Shown: positions 52,501 through 63,528, counted from the stretch's first letter. The stretch is DNA of 64,000 bases from Tubiluchus corallicola (GCA_030141605.1 JAQGDQ010000261.1:62501-126500), one strand, 5' to 3'. Numbers and translations: made by a program. The notes: generated by a model from the letters alone, not told the origin.

Positions 52501-55500
52501 TTAGTTTGAGTTTTTTCGTTTCGTGTGTAGGAAGAATTTTCAAAATTTTTTGTTGTGATAACATTTCACTTAATTTTTAACAGCTTGTTTTTATAGTATT
52601 GTTATGGGGGCTAGATGCTATTTATTTTTGACCCATCCCTCTACATTGCGATGATCTCGTCCGTATGAAGCCATTTGATAGTGGCGTTGAAACCAGGTAT
52701 AAAACCACTGCTATGGAATGGCCTCGTTGATTCAGCAGGTAAACAGACGCATGTTTTACCATCACAGCACCTGTTCCGTAGAAGCAACCAGCATGAAGTA
52801 CACAGTCAACAAATCTCTGTCTGACTTTATAAAGTTGGCATCATCCTGGCAGTGAACCCAGACTAGTATGCCTCTGAAATTCAGGGGAACGAACCGACTA
52901 GGGCAGCCACCAATCAGGCCTCCTGGCGGCGAGGACCCAACATCGTTACACTGGTGTTACGGAAGTGGGATTAGCAGAACCACCTGGAGCTCGTGAGTGA
53001 TGAAACGAACTGGGATTCACTGAATTTGAATCAGTGCTTTGTTCTTGAAGTATAGCACATTGTTGACTTTCTTCTATGATTCTTGGGCCTGCCAGGTTCT
53101 CGATTTGTTTCAACAGGTACATTTCTGTGTAGTTAGCTGTACTTGTTTGAATCTGTAGTAGTTGGGCTACCATTAAGCAAGTGCAGAAAAATGCAGGAGC
53201 AGCACTAAATTAAGATTTTTAAGGCATACCGAGTGGAAACGACAAAATTACATAGACACATGCAAGCCAGAAGAGGTTAAAGATATATTGAAAATAAGAC
53301 TGAATATGATTAAAGTTAAAGGGAACTACAAGAATGAGTTTAAGGATCAGTTATTATGCCCAGTGTGTGAGGAAGATGATGACACTACTGAACATATGCT
53401 TAGATGTTACAGATATGGAGAATGGAAAAAAATTTGAACTCAGATGTATTAATGAACAGTGAAAAGGAAGGATTGCTAGAAATTAGAAATCTAGTGAACG
53501 AATGTATGGAATACAGGATAAAGACAAATAAAGACATTAAACTTGGAAAAGACAAATAAAAGATCAGCGTTAAAGAAGAATAGACTTTGCACCCTATAAA
53601 GGTGCCCGCCTCTGATAGGTGGAGAGAGTCGAGTATCGCAATCGCAAAGGTTTATAGTAGTTTTTTTATGCTCTGTGTCAGATGTACCAACGAGAAGCAG
53701 GTTATGTGTAAATAGAGCTTTCTATATGAAACTACTGAGCCATTCGTATCTGCTATTGCAGCATCGTGTACTGTAATTTTAGCACATGAATATTAAGATG
53801 TGTAATTTTATGTCGCTGGGAAAACATATCGTCAAAAACTGTACCATACACACTGAGCGTTTCTGTCCCAGCAGAATGGATGAATAAGCTTACCTTGTGA
53901 CCTGTAGAAGTACCGGCTCTGATGGGAATTACTGAAACAAGAAACGTACTGGGCTTCTTTCTAGCATCGACCGTCTGAGATTTCATGGACAATAGTGGTT
54001 CTATGTCAGGTTAGTGCAATTCGTACGGTGTCTGCACTACTATAGGATGAAGATCGTTCACTGAGACGTGATTGCTTACTGCATGCCTTTGGACACCTTA
54101 GTCCTACAGATATATAGTTTTGGGCATATTCGCATTACTAGACTAATTCCTTCGGATGCTGCTGAATCCGGCCCGAATGATGCCAGCCTTCGAGCCTTAA
54201 TTACAAACTTCAAAATTTTTGTTAACAGTAAGCGTTAAGCATATATCTTTTTGTACGTTAGATGGTGCTTCAAAAGTTTGCTCTTTTAATCTCTTGTTTT
54301 GCTATGTTTACACACATTCTGCTACCTATTTAATGTTCAGTAAATCACTTGAATTTTTTCTGTAGTATGCATTACTCATGAACCGATTTTTCTAGTAAGT
54401 TTCGGGCTATATTAAGCTTTATGCTCATTTTCAAAGTTAACATTTCATAAATCTTTGTACACCTTATAATCTTGATAACAAACAAATTATTTTTCTTCTC
54501 TTGCATGTTTCATGCTGGTTCGAGGATGAACCATTTTCTGTAGAGTAGGGCATTGTTGCGGGGGCTAGATGCTATTTATTTTCGACCCCCCTCTATAATG
54601 TGATGGTCTCGTCCATACGAAGCCATTGCATAGTGGCGTTGAATACTAGGTATAAAACTGTCGCTATGTCGAAATTGAAGCATAATTAACACACGATGCT
54701 TTAATAACTTATTTTACCCATTTATAGATTCATCCAGTATTTTGTCCAACGACTGTGACGATGAACAATGTGGTGACTGAGTTTCCTCTTCCACAAACAG
54801 ATGGTAAACAAAATTACATCAATTGTACTGGATTCGCTTTTGAGGCCAGTCATGTTCGCCAGTGTTTGTGTCAAGGTACAGTAATGTCATTTTTTTATAG
54901 ACAATGCATGTTTTATTTTATTTTCTGAACGAGCCAGTTTTACTGATGTTAACTTAAACAGTTTCATGGATGTGTAACTCGCGTGTTTTTGCAGCTGGAC
55001 TTCTATTGCCTAGCTTCGCTTTTTGTTTACTCTCGCATCTACTATCTACCTCTACTTTACTAATCTTCATAACATTTCTTTTAAGAAAAGTTTCCCCAGA
55101 CGAAATAGCTAGCCAAAAAAAAAAGTAATATCAAATCTACACAGTCCATCAAAACACTGATTTTTTTTATAACATAGATTTTGAAAACAGTCACAAACAC
55201 AATTTGCACGAAAAAAGTTGCTGACAGTTTGGCTATCATTTAAATCTAAAATAGGAAAAAACGATTAAAGAATGGGCAAAAAGTGACTGATCTTTTACTC
55301 ATTATGACGTTTCCAGATGCCAAGTCTCTTCATGAAATAATCAAAACTGCAAGGTAATTTAAAATCAAAGTATTTTACACTGCATTAATATAAATCGGTT
55401 GCTTAAAAAATGATCCTTTGAATTACTGAAATTTACAAAAAAATATTTTGGCAAGTATTTAAACAGCAAATACCTGGAAGTACAATGTTGTGTTCAAGCT

Positions 55501-58034
55501 TTATAACATTTAAATAAAAATTGAAAATATGCAAAATTACAATCAGTTCTGTATTAATCCTCCAACCAGCCGTCACTACACTAAAAGATGCACTCTTTTT
55601 AATTATACGAATGACCAATTTGCACGACCATAATTTCATTACTGGAGAATATGGGTGAATACTTTTCTTCTGTGTTCATGGCTCAAGGCATTTTCTAATT
55701 AATTTTGTTCTGTATTCTTCACTATAAACTGTTCTTGTTTGAGCTTGGGTTTAATATTTTAATTTTTGGTTTACTTTCAGGACTTAGTTTTAAGTTTCTG
55801 ACTGTACTGATTTTATTTTAGTAATGCTGTATTGTGTTTGTCTATAAATAAAGCTACTTCCAGGTATCTGCTGTTTAAATGTTTTGCACTTACATTCATA
55901 TTTAATTTTACTTTATTAAAGAGCAAGTCACTTAATACTTACTTTAATTAATTTTTTGTAATTTTTACACATTCTGATCAGTGTCTTTTAACCAATTAAT
56001 TCATATGAATGTAATGTAAATTAATTTAATTTTAAATTGTCTTTCAGTTTTGTTTATTTGATGATAAGATTTGATGTCGTCAAACATTATGTTGAATAAG
56101 ATATGATGCTATATTGGTGCATTGTCTTCCAATCGTCTTAAAAAAAGTGACTGCACCAAAACATATGCTATTGTCAGCAATTGATGAACTGAGAGTAGAA
56201 AGCTGATTTTGAGCAAACTGGTCTATAATACATTGAAATCACTCAGCTTTCATAAACACACTACTTGTGAATGTAGTTTAACATTCGGGTTACAAAATTG
56301 TAATGAATTTAATATTTTCATAATAACGTTAATAATTATTGCTAATCATACTTATATTTGTTCACCAATTGTTTGGCTTATTAATTGATCTAGTTGTTTT
56401 CAAGTTGCCAGCTAATATAAAGAACTAAAATGATGCATTGCACATTTTTTTAAGACGACCTGATTATTTCTTCCTCTCATTATGGCCTGATCATTTGTTT
56501 CACTCATGATTGCCTGCTTATTCGTTTTACTCATGATGTCACGATTATTTGTTTCACTCATGATTGCCTGCTTATTTGTTTTACCCATGATGTCATGATT
56601 ATTTGTTTCACTCATGATTGCCTGATTATTTGTTTTACTCATGATGTCCTGATTATTTGTTTCACTCATGATTGCCTGATTATTTGTTTTACCCATGGTG
56701 GCCTGATTATTTGTTTCACTCATGATTGCCTGCTTATTTGTTTTACCCATGATGTCATGATTATTTGTTTCACTCATGATTGCCTGCTTATTTGTTTTAC
56801 TCATGATGTCATGATTATTTGTTTCACTCATGATTGCCTGACTATTTGTTTTACTCATGATGTCCTGATTATTTGTTTCACTCATGATTGCCTGATTATT
56901 TGTTTTACCCATGATGGCCTGATTATTTGGTTCACTCACGATTGCCTGATTATTGGTTTTACTCATGATGGCCTAATTATTTGCTTTACTGGATGGCTGT
57001 ATTATTTACCTCAGTCATGATGGCCCGATTATTTATTTCACTCATGATAGCTGTATTATTTACCTCAGTCATGATGGCCCGATTATTTATTTCACTCATG
57101 ATAGCTGTATTATTTACCTCAGTCATGATGGCCTGATTATTTATTTCACTCATATTTCACTCATGATGGCTGGATTATTTACTTCGGTCATATGGCCTGA
57201 TTATTTATTTCACTCATGATGTCCGGATTATTTACTTCAATCATGATGGGCGATAAATTGTTTGCTATCTTTTCACGAGAAGCAACCGCCCAAATGTTGG
57301 TTGCTATGGACCTTGCAAGAACGCATTGATGTTATGTTTAAATCCAGTACATGTCTGTTTCTGGCAAAGATCTGGGCTTGACAACAGAAAAAACTTGATG
57401 CAAAATGATTGCTTCCATGAGCAACTACTGGAGTTTGAAAATACAAGTTTTTCTCAATTGTTGTTCTAGTTTCTAGACAAGTTTTTAGTATTTTTTAAAT
57501 ATTTTCTTGACAATCTGATGCTAGAATATTAAAGTCTGATGTATTTAGCATTTGTTTTTATAAAAAACAAAAAAATGACATTTGATCAAATTTTTGATGC
57601 ATTCTACTTTGAAGCATCATAACGTAGTTTTAACTAGGCCAGCAAGCAAGTTTAACTATGTTTGCAAGTAAACATTTAATGCCAATATTTTTTGTGAAAA
57701 ACTAATCAGCAATTAATGTTGTTAACTCTTTTTGTGAAAAAAAACTATGCATTTAAGAACGAGATTATGCAAAGAAAAATGCAAGGTAAGCATTAACAAA
57801 TGAATAATTATTTTGTCTAAAGGCATGTGATTTCAGGTTTCATTGTCACTGCATGTTAAGACAGAAGCTCTAAAATACAAAAAACAGGCAAAAGATGAAA
57901 TGATGTTTGCATTGCATTGTTTAGGTAAAACAGAGTCCCAAATTATTCCATTATCTGAGAGTGAGAACTTCGCAAAATGGATGGACATTATTCATCGACA
58001 AATAAAGACTGATATGAACTGTTTGAAACAGTAA
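34452..58034 (+). CDS. DHDH: Dihydrodiol dehydrogenase-like oxidoreductase, complete, eight exons
   Basis: NADP-dependent trans-1,2-dihydrobenzenediol / D-xylose dehydrogenase family (Gfo/Idh/MocA fold), cytosolic. Exons: 34452-34544, 37617-37728, 40679-40842, 45157-45278, 48948-49063, 49904-50028, 54728-54875, 57925-58034. They total 990 bases, phases join exactly, and the product is 329 residues; mammalian DHDH has 334. Seen: Rossmann motif GILGAGKIA (residues 7-15), EKP with Lys98, VWSRFFPAY (126-134, a family hallmark), GIY with Tyr177, FCPT, and the C-terminal TESQIIPLSES-x15-RQI. Residue 173, aligned with the catalytic Asp of D-x-G-x-Y, is Gly. The last exon is assigned from 57925 because starting at an upstream acceptor would hit a stop. 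The nearest AATAAA is about 965 bases past the stop. Confidence 0.92.
34745..35300 (+). pseudogene. LINE reverse transcriptase remnant
   Basis: Broken frames read NYRPIAIMSYFGKLVE, a GHSTE-type motif and, near 35225-35275, a decayed YADD box (YAHDGTLVISADS). Many stops. A CR1/jockey/I-type RT fragment, long dead. Confidence 0.6.
35390..35870 (+). repeat. Repeat R1 fragment (3' half)
   Basis: Matches the middle of the R1 units: cgattttttc, gagttgattrgmggttccatt, ttggaaaactgctgacgcaaa, ttcagtaaaag and aaactatgtagga. Same orientation as the pair at 1-3 kb. Confidence 0.7.
38110..38155. repeat. (CA)n microsatellite
   Basis: Short imperfect acacac tract in DHDH intron 2. Confidence 0.8.
38640..39600 (+). 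pseudogene. LINE reverse transcriptase remnant
   Basis: Fragments in shifting frames: LYIDFRKAFDTVPL (motif A), GIRSKLLQ, FVNDVTGCVSPDTHVPLFVDD (motif C, FADD decayed to FVDD), DLGVHI, and IVPLYEAVVRPIFGMYA. The order is right for a CR1/jockey-type RT. Several stops and frameshifts. Lies in DHDH intron 2. Confidence 0.75.
40679..40842 (+). CDS. DHDH: DHDH exon 3, EKP catalytic Lys
   Basis: Acceptor atttttag, donor gtaaag. Encodes DIVYIAVWNAGHLDAIKLAL, then LCEKPL. Lys98 of EKP is the general acid/base Lys of this superfamily, and His80 matches the conserved substrate-side His. Confidence 0.9.
41145..41400 (+). repeat. Repeat R2, copy 1
   Basis: Starts ttattctcagccactttaa and includes aacttgtaag-ctt-caag, cgtacaacagt and gaccactggtcaaggg blocks. 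All recur at 41610-41880, so the two are diverged direct copies. Confidence 0.7.
41610..41897 (+). repeat. Repeat R2, copy 2, cut by hAT element
   Basis: Same blocks as 41145-41400, followed by a T-rich stretch. The hAT insertion splits it at atgctagg, and related sequence resumes at 42925. Confidence 0.7.
42151..42288 (-). pseudogene. hAT transposase C-terminus (dimerisation region)
   Basis: Read on the minus strand: FLNDVKNALRSTMSQSRLSD, then LMILAVEAEKTKNMDL and a stop at about 42153-42151. This matches the conserved RLS-x-L-x-x-L-x-I-E-x-E-x-x-x-x-x-D end of hAT transposases. The rest of the gene is missing. Confidence 0.75.
42425..42842 (-). mobile_element. Inverted fragment of the DUF6729-like element, nested in hAT
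   Basis: The reverse complement matches the leader of the array copies: taagcaaatttatttccgac, atagcgggccagcgctccat, aaaacggctcagttagc, and aatgcaaacattgaagtcat followed by ccagagagtcagtttggg. A ~35-base segment (actgactctctggtactagg...) is duplicated within it. Part of the middle (about 42650-42765) does not match. Confidence 0.75.
42990..43440. repeat. Three tandem ~145-bp units with a shared core
   Basis: Units begin at about 42995, 43145 and 43295. Each runs ggggcaa-aa-c-aaaa-tgggggtcg..., then an agtacc / gtagg block, then a catatcaaatgaaaggtcttgatga core, then gaat-ata-gtta. The core nearly matches the R1 motif at 2222 and 1066. Confidence 0.75.
45008..45080. repeat. Trinucleotide-rich (ATC/ACC) tract
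   Basis: Imperfect catcatcaccaccaccg trinucleotides about 80 bases upstream of DHDH exon 4. Confidence 0.8.
45460..45610 (-). mobile_element. Possible LTR-retrotransposon 5' fragment
   Basis: The minus strand reads ...ttacaactaccctggcggcgagaacccgacgg, similar to the tcctggcggcgaggacccaac region at the end of the LTR at 52600-52950. No paired LTR is found. Confidence 0.3.
46580..46960 (+). pseudogene. Possible mariner/Tc1-like remnant
   Basis: Short frames such as QVSRWHNCFLA faintly resemble the N-terminal helix-turn-helix region of mariner-type transposases. There are no ends, catalytic motifs or target duplication. Weak. Confidence 0.2.
47670..48420 (+). pseudogene. LINE reverse transcriptase remnant
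   Basis: Reads FINDLPSCVSNSLRLFADGS (motif C decayed), FHPNKCKV, then in another frame VASKVEYGSNIWNTP, VEAVQMRAFNMLPEL, and LRGQLTDVYKYVSGV. This is the normal order from RT core to C-terminal domain in CR1/jockey-type elements. Many stops. Lies in DHDH intron 4. Confidence 0.75.
48948..49063 (+). CDS. DHDH: DHDH exon 5, altered D-x-G-x-Y motif
   Basis: Acceptor ttttgtag, donor gtaatt. Encodes RHTGGGATHGLGIYMLQF. Relatives read ELGGGALLDIGxY here. GGC at 48973-48975 gives Gly173 where catalytic Asp is expected, and His172 precedes it. The frame and splice sites are intact, so this is a residue change, not a broken exon. Confidence 0.88.
49572..49818 (+). repeat. 25-bp minisatellite upstream of DHDH exon 6
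   Basis: About ten units of ggttatggtggtcaggtgtaatc-type sequence, period 25 bases, ending about 85 bases before the exon 6 acceptor (49903). Confidence 0.92.
51416..52080 (+). mobile_element. MITE-like repeat M1, copy 2
   Basis: Homologous to 4496-5090 over its whole length, same orientation, about 70 bases longer through small insertions. Lies in DHDH intron 6. No coding potential. Confidence 0.6.
52600..52950 (+). mobile_element. Candidate 5' LTR of an LTR-retrotransposon relic
   Basis: Starts tgttatgggggctagatgct and ends catcgttaca (TG...CA), with a TATA-type ggtataaaa near 52698. Immediately after it, tggtgttacggaagtggga (52952-52970) looks like a tRNA-Leu-type primer-binding site. 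Its first ~115 bases recur at 54554-54670, as expected for a truncated 3' LTR. Confidence 0.6.
53225..53580 (+). pseudogene. LINE 3'-end remnant with zinc knuckle
   Basis: Frame reads CKPEEVKDILKIRLNMI, then CPVCEEDDDTTEHMLRC, the C-x2-C-x8-H-x4-C knuckle found at the C-terminus of many LINE polyproteins, then stops. Inserted between the two candidate LTRs. Confidence 0.65.
54554..54670 (+). mobile_element. Candidate truncated 3' LTR
   Basis: tgttgcgggggctagatgctatttatttt...ggtataaaact, clearly homologous to 52600-52715. Homology is lost after about 54670, just before DHDH exon 7 (54728). Confidence 0.55.
56455..57250. repeat. 27-bp minisatellite, open on both strands
   Basis: About 25-30 units of gattatttgtttcactcatgattgcct-type sequence, alternating to give a 54-bp higher-order pattern over much of its length. 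The period is divisible by three. One minus-strand frame (56966-56412) is open for 184 codons as MSETNNQAI-like nonapeptides, and a plus-strand frame (56595-57020) is open for 141 codons as LIICFTHDC-like nonapeptides. It lies within DHDH intron 7. I find no evidence that either is translated. Confidence 0.9.
57925..58034 (+). CDS. DHDH: DHDH terminal exon
   Basis: Acceptor tgcattgtttag. The split Gly codon joins with exon 7 (HVRQCLCQ-G), followed by KTESQIIPLSESENFAKWMD and a stop at 58032-58034. The family's conserved ES-x-x-x-P-L-x-E-S core is present. Confidence 0.86.
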
Positions 58035-58224
58035 TCTTTCATTTGAATGTATTTCACCAAATCATTTTTTACTTATTGAAGCTGATTGAATAATAGAAGC
58101 CAAGTATTTATAATCTTTATGTCAAGTCTTAATATCACTGTTAGTGATGGTACAAATATACAGTTAATTGAATTTTAAATCAAGAAAGTTGTTCATCTCT
58201 TGTGGTTGGCCAGGACTGTCATCA

Positions 58225-58300
58225 TCATTGAATGACATGGTAGTGAAATGGTCTTGGCTTCAGCAGAAGGTCCCTAGTTCAAATCTAGGCTGTGCTCCAA
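58225..58300 (+). repeat. tRNA-like sequence, SINE-type
   Basis: Resembles a tRNA 5' and T arm (tggtagtgaaatgg, cctagttcaaatctagg) with a paired T stem, but no acceptor stem closure. It starts about 190 bases past the DHDH stop, possibly within its 3' UTR. Confidence 0.4.
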
Positions 58301-59181
58301 CTTTCTTGTTTTCAAGTTTCATTTCATGTGTCAATTGATTGTGGATTTGTACTATCACTGTAAGCTAGCAGCAGTTTCTTATTGGAGTAATGTGACAATT
58401 GCCAGTAAGCAATATTGTAACTATACTAGTATGCAAAATACAGCTGCTTGCAGTTTTAATTTTTTATTTTTAGTTTCAAAAACAAGAGTCACTAATTTGT
58501 AAACTGTTCTTCTTTTAAGTATTGAGTTACTGTATTCAAGTTCAACTTGCATTTCAGTGTTTTGATATTATGTATATCATCACAGTATTACAGTTATTTA
58601 GATGATAACTTTACTACATGTTTGTCTTGCAAGTGTTTATAATCACTGGTATGATATTTCTGAAGTTCATATGTGTGCTATGCTATTATATATTCTTATA
58701 CGTATTTGAAGTTCTAGAACAGTACCGAATTCAAGCTCCTCTATCACTATGTTATCTATAAACTGGATGTCATGGTACTATGTAATTCAGTGTTCACTAA
58801 TACATCATTGTTAAAAAGTAGTTCCTTTGTATTACCATTCATAGTATGATGTACCGATTTGGTCAATACAGTAGTTGAAATGTGAGGCAGCTATTGTCTG
58901 ATGTGGGGAGGTGTAACGCTTTAAAATATTTCTGGCTTTGAGGCAAATACTGTATGACCAACTAATGGAACAAGTGCCCCACAAGTTTCGCAGTAGTAAA
59001 TAAAATACATTGCAACTTACTGGACGATTTATAAAAGAAATAACATTTTCTTACGTACATTTAACTTTTATTTTAAAAGAAGCAAGACGTTTTAAGAAGG
59101 TATCTATGATATCGAATGAACTGTGAAATAAAATTCCAGAATTATAATATTGTTCTGACTAATGGGTGTATACAAGGAATA

Positions 59182-59466
59182 GGTCTGTCAATTTATCATC
59201 CATTAAATTGGAAATTTTTGAAGAGTTTTAGAAGCGGAAAAAAGTTAAAATTAAAACGCTACTTTGAATAGTTGATACTATAAAATTTGCAACGATATAC
59301 ATATATACTTAAAATCAAGTAAATGTTGATAATTTCTTCTGATTTTAAATACGTCTTAGCAAATTTTGTAGTATTAATTACCCAATCAATTTTTTCCACT
59401 TTTAAAATTCTTTAAACATTTTTGTGTTTAGCAAGTCCTACTTCAGATAAAAAATTGACAAGCTCT
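59182..59466. mobile_element. Foldback (long inverted repeat) MITE
   Basis: Two ~125-base arms are imperfect reverse complements. Left: tctgtcaattta, gaagagttttagaagcggaaaaa, actataaaatttgc. Right, complemented: cttgtcaatttttta, aaagaattttaaaagtggaaaaa, actacaaaatttgc. Only about 30 bases separate the arms. It would form a long hairpin in RNA or single-stranded DNA. Confidence 0.7.
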
Positions 59467-62400
59467 TGCTGTAATTTGTAGCCCTGTGCATTTAATGGTT
59501 AGGTACAATTTTATAATTGGGTGGCATTTTATTTTACAGTTCAGTCGATACTGGTAGATGCCATCTTGGTCAACGCAACATGTCTGATTTTGTTACACAT
59601 TTAAGTTTATGGCATTCTAAAGGTTCTTGGCCACATATTACCACACGCTTTAACATTGACAAGTACATTCTGAGGTAGATCCGAAACAACAATATTGTTA
59701 CGGATTTAAACATTTTACTGACAAACATGAATCGAAAACCAATTATTACCTTTTAGTAAATCGTGAATTTGGCGTGACATTTTCAACGTTTTCCCTAACT
59801 AAAACGAGTTTACTGTTTGCAAAATAGCATCAACACTGCTGAAATAATTGTTTACAGGAGTTAATGCTAAAAGTGAATGGAAAGGCAGGAAATATTACCA
59901 TTTTATGCAGAACAGTATTAACCACGCCGTCGTGTATTTCCCTTTGGGGATTACAGTGTTGCATAACACACAGACTATGTATAGTGCTTAAAATTACATA
60001 CCCGTTATTAAAAAAATCAAGTACATTACTCTAGCCATGAGTATGATTATGAAAATAATTATAATTATCATTGACAATTTGGCACTCGGCTTAGTGTTAG
60101 TTACTATAGCCTTAACACTTAATCTTAAATATCATACATTTTTGGAAAGGATATGCTTAATACAAGGAACTACATCTTTTCATTTTTCTTTCAAAATTCT
60201 TATGACGGCCATCTTGGATTCTCAAAATGACAATTTCCAAAGAATGGTTGTTTTGTCATACCTCCAATGCCAAGTGAATCAATGATTCAATTCTGCAATT
60301 TCAGTGATGACTCCCTGCGACTAAGAAAAGATGATAAAATCTCTTGTAACATTGTACAGAGGCAAGAGGTACTTGGGTGGTGGTACCCAGACATACCCCT
60401 TTATGATCTGCAACATTCTATTTTATGGTTTCCAGTCAACATAAATTTATAGTTAACAGTTGGTAAAATTTTAAATGAAGTAAATACCAAATGTCAAAAG
60501 ATCCTGAAAGATTGTGTGTGTGTGTGTGTGTGTGTGTGCGTGCGTGCGTGTTAGAGATGAAATTAATTATTTTATTACGTGAACCACAAAAGTGCCAATG
60601 TCACCTGCCAGAGTAGTTGACAAAAAAGTTTCTAGAATATAACGCAAATTCTTTAATGCTAGTTGTATAGGCCTAAGTTCTTGGTCTGGATGAAACCAAA
60701 TGGAAATTGATGCAAACAATCACGAGGAAGCAGGCAAGCTGATGACATGTCTTGACACCGGCTGCAACAGTGGGAACTCACAAACTGTACAATTAACATT
60801 TTTACTTTATACACACCTTGTAATAGCTAATTATGATTAGTTACCAAAGAGTACCTATACTTCAATGGTGTTAGCCATTCTTGAGATCCCACTATTCTTG
60901 GATGTTCTAGGTCCGAAAAGGCACAATCCTACAGTGAGGATCGGATGATATCACTCAGTCCTTGGGATGCTTAGTGAGAATTTGGATCTAACAGAAGAAA
61001 TTACAGTAAGCTTGGCAAGCTTAATATATACTGCCCAAAAGGAATCCAGGTCAGAAATGTTCCACAACTACAATGACATCTTTATCTACAAATACTGTAT
61101 ATAGCAAAATATAATCATAAATTGTACCACCTCCTCTTGAACAGTGATGCCCTTAATTCACTGCAAGTCAGCTAAAGTAGCAGCGATGATGGCAATTGAG
61201 GCCAACCTCTTCTAGTATTCTATTTGCACCAAAAGCCATATTGAGATGGTAAGATGATCAATGCACAGCAGATTGTATCAATAGGTGCACATGAGAACAA
61301 AAACTTGAGGTTAAACGTGTCATAAAGCCTTTTCTTAATCCTTCATGCTGGTTGTACCTGTGAAGCAGGTGCTGAGATAGTAAAGATGCAACTCTGTCTG
61401 CCTGCTGAATCATTGAACCACTGCATGCTCAGGCTTCATAATGGGCAGAACAATCTCAATATAGAATGTGGGTACCTGAAAAACTGGCTTCAATATACTA
61501 AGTTATCACGTTATTTATTTGAAACATGTATTTAAAAATTAAAATCATTATCCCATCTGTAGTAAAATGTGCAATAAATTATGGTTGTGAATTACATAGT
61601 CGCGTGTATTTGCAGCAACCTATAAAAAATTTGAACGAAATTATATAAGGAACTAGATTATAAGGAACGCAAGTACTAAAGAGATTTGTGATGTAGTGAA
61701 AGATAAGGGGATTCCAGGAAATAATGTGCATTACAATAATGGGTATAAAAGAGTCTCATTTTTTAACGCGGAAACCGAAATGCATTTTAATTCTATATTT
61801 CACTTTAGGTGAGATCAGAACATGTTGTTAAACAATACTGAAAATAATAGTGCGTTTTTATAATGTTCTCTGGAGTAGGTACAATTATGTATTAGAATGG
61901 AATTCTGTTATCCCTATGCTTATGTACTCCCAAATTTCAGAAATGTATAATTAGAAGTAATAGAACTCAGTAACAGGACTTTTAACAACACAACTAGTTC
62001 ACTGTGTCGTCTTGTTTCAGTAAAGTAAGTTCCTGTTTCTTAGGTAACAGAGGCGTGAGACCTCCAAATATAATTCAACGGTTGGTGAGTTTTCTAGTGT
62101 AGGCCTATATTTTGTCAATTCTTGGTAAAACTTCTTTCAGGCGTATTCTCCTTCACAACAACATACATTAACATGTATTTTTGTCTTACATGCTTCTCTC
62201 TGAAAATAAAAATTGAGCAAAAAATTAATGTTTATAATAGCATCCCAAAGAGAACAGTGTTCGTCATAGTGACACTTATTCATTATAAAAGTGATGCCGA
62301 GTGTTTGACAGTTTTAACAGTTCGACAGTTGTCGCGCATCACGTTTTGTTATCGCAATGTGGTTAACTAGTTAAAATTCACTGGATATGCTGATTTTGGT

Positions 62401-63189
62401 CTGTTCATTCCTGCTTTTTAAATGAACCTTTATGATCATTTAAACGCAGGCATTGTTTTTCATAAAAATGTTAAAATTCAAACGTACGTTCTGTCACTTC
62501 CATCCTATTCTATCTATCATCCATTCATTTCTTAGAATTTAAATTAAAATATTCGATTGTATTTATTTCACAAACATAATTGTGCTTTCTTTAAAATATT
62601 ACCATCTACAATCATTAAAAATTAATTTTTTTATTTTTTTTAAATTTCTTAAATTGTGAAGTTTCAAAAGTAAAGAATTTTTAAAAAAAATCAAAGTTAA
62701 CTTGGAAACATTTAGATACTTTACACCAGTTGTAGTATTCAGAAAAATAATTATTAAGACAGCAGTTGGCCCTAGTAATTGTTGCAGACTAGTTTGCACA
62801 TTTGTTGCAAACCCTAGTAATTGTTGCACCTTTGTAAAATTTACCACTTTATTTGAATATTTCAGCATAAAGAAACTTGGAAGGTACATTAGCATTAATG
62901 TTTGTGTCAATTATAGTGAGGTTTGTAAGGAAAAGAAAATTGAAGCCTAATAATTGTGTTGTTCATTCGGTCAGCTTGATTATGAAACGTACAGAACCAC
63001 AGAATTACACGCTTTCTTAATCCTGCTCATTTACAAAAAGTCTGGCAACACTTCGACATGATAACTGCGGGCAGGTATCAAAACGTTTTTAGTTTGTGTT
63101 TCGCCAAGAGTGGCTACTTGGCTACTTTCTATTTGGTTTTACTTGTGGAAGTTTTCCCAGCCGTGGAAAACCGCGACAATTTAAAATAA
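59467..63189. other. Spacer with no recognised genes
   Basis: About 3.7 kb of AT-rich sequence between DHDH and the collagen gene. Only a short (GT)n tract (60516-60550) is notable; small open frames show no family features. Confidence 0.5.
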
Positions 63190-63320
63190 CTAAGTGCAGG
63201 ACTGAAACAGCCAAAACTCCCTGCCTTCTGTACAGAATTCTGAATACTCGGAACGCGGTTCCCCTTAGTATCAGGAATTCTCTGACTGTCTCAGGTTACA
63301 AGCATTTTTTTAAATTATAG
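63190..63320 (+). pseudogene. LINE C-terminal remnant
   Basis: Encodes KTPCLLYRILNTRNAVPLSI, then RNSLTVSGYKHFFKL and a stop. This matches the WN-x-LP...S-x-x-x-FK-x-x-L end of CR1/jockey-type LINE proteins. It is a 5'-truncated fragment. Confidence 0.5.
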
Positions 63321-63528
63321 GCGTTCTTAAAGATCAAATTTATTTTAATGACATGTTTCTTGTTTAGCTCAGGGCACTTATTTTCTTGTAATTTCTGCAT
63401 TTTTAATTTTGTACTTTCACTTAGCAAATGAATATTAGATAATTTATTGGTATATTTTCCGTTTTTGGTAAATAGTTGTGTTTTTAATCATGTGTTGAAT
63501 AAAATGTTAACGTCTTACCTTTATAAGA

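Noticed and set aside
52946-53173. Minus-strand 75-codon frame as a gag-like protein
   Set aside because: It is opposite in orientation to the LTR and primer-binding site, with no recognisable motif.
56455-57250. CRISPR-like array of ~27-bp repeats
   Set aside because: Units are contiguous with no spacers, in a eukaryotic intron; it is a minisatellite.
57843-57924. Upstream start of the last DHDH exon (acceptor near 57837)
   Set aside because: In the phase required by exon 7 this sequence meets a stop; the acceptor at 57924 restores frame and family alignment.
58225-58300. Functional tRNA gene
   Set aside because: Only the T arm pairs; the rest cannot form a cloverleaf.
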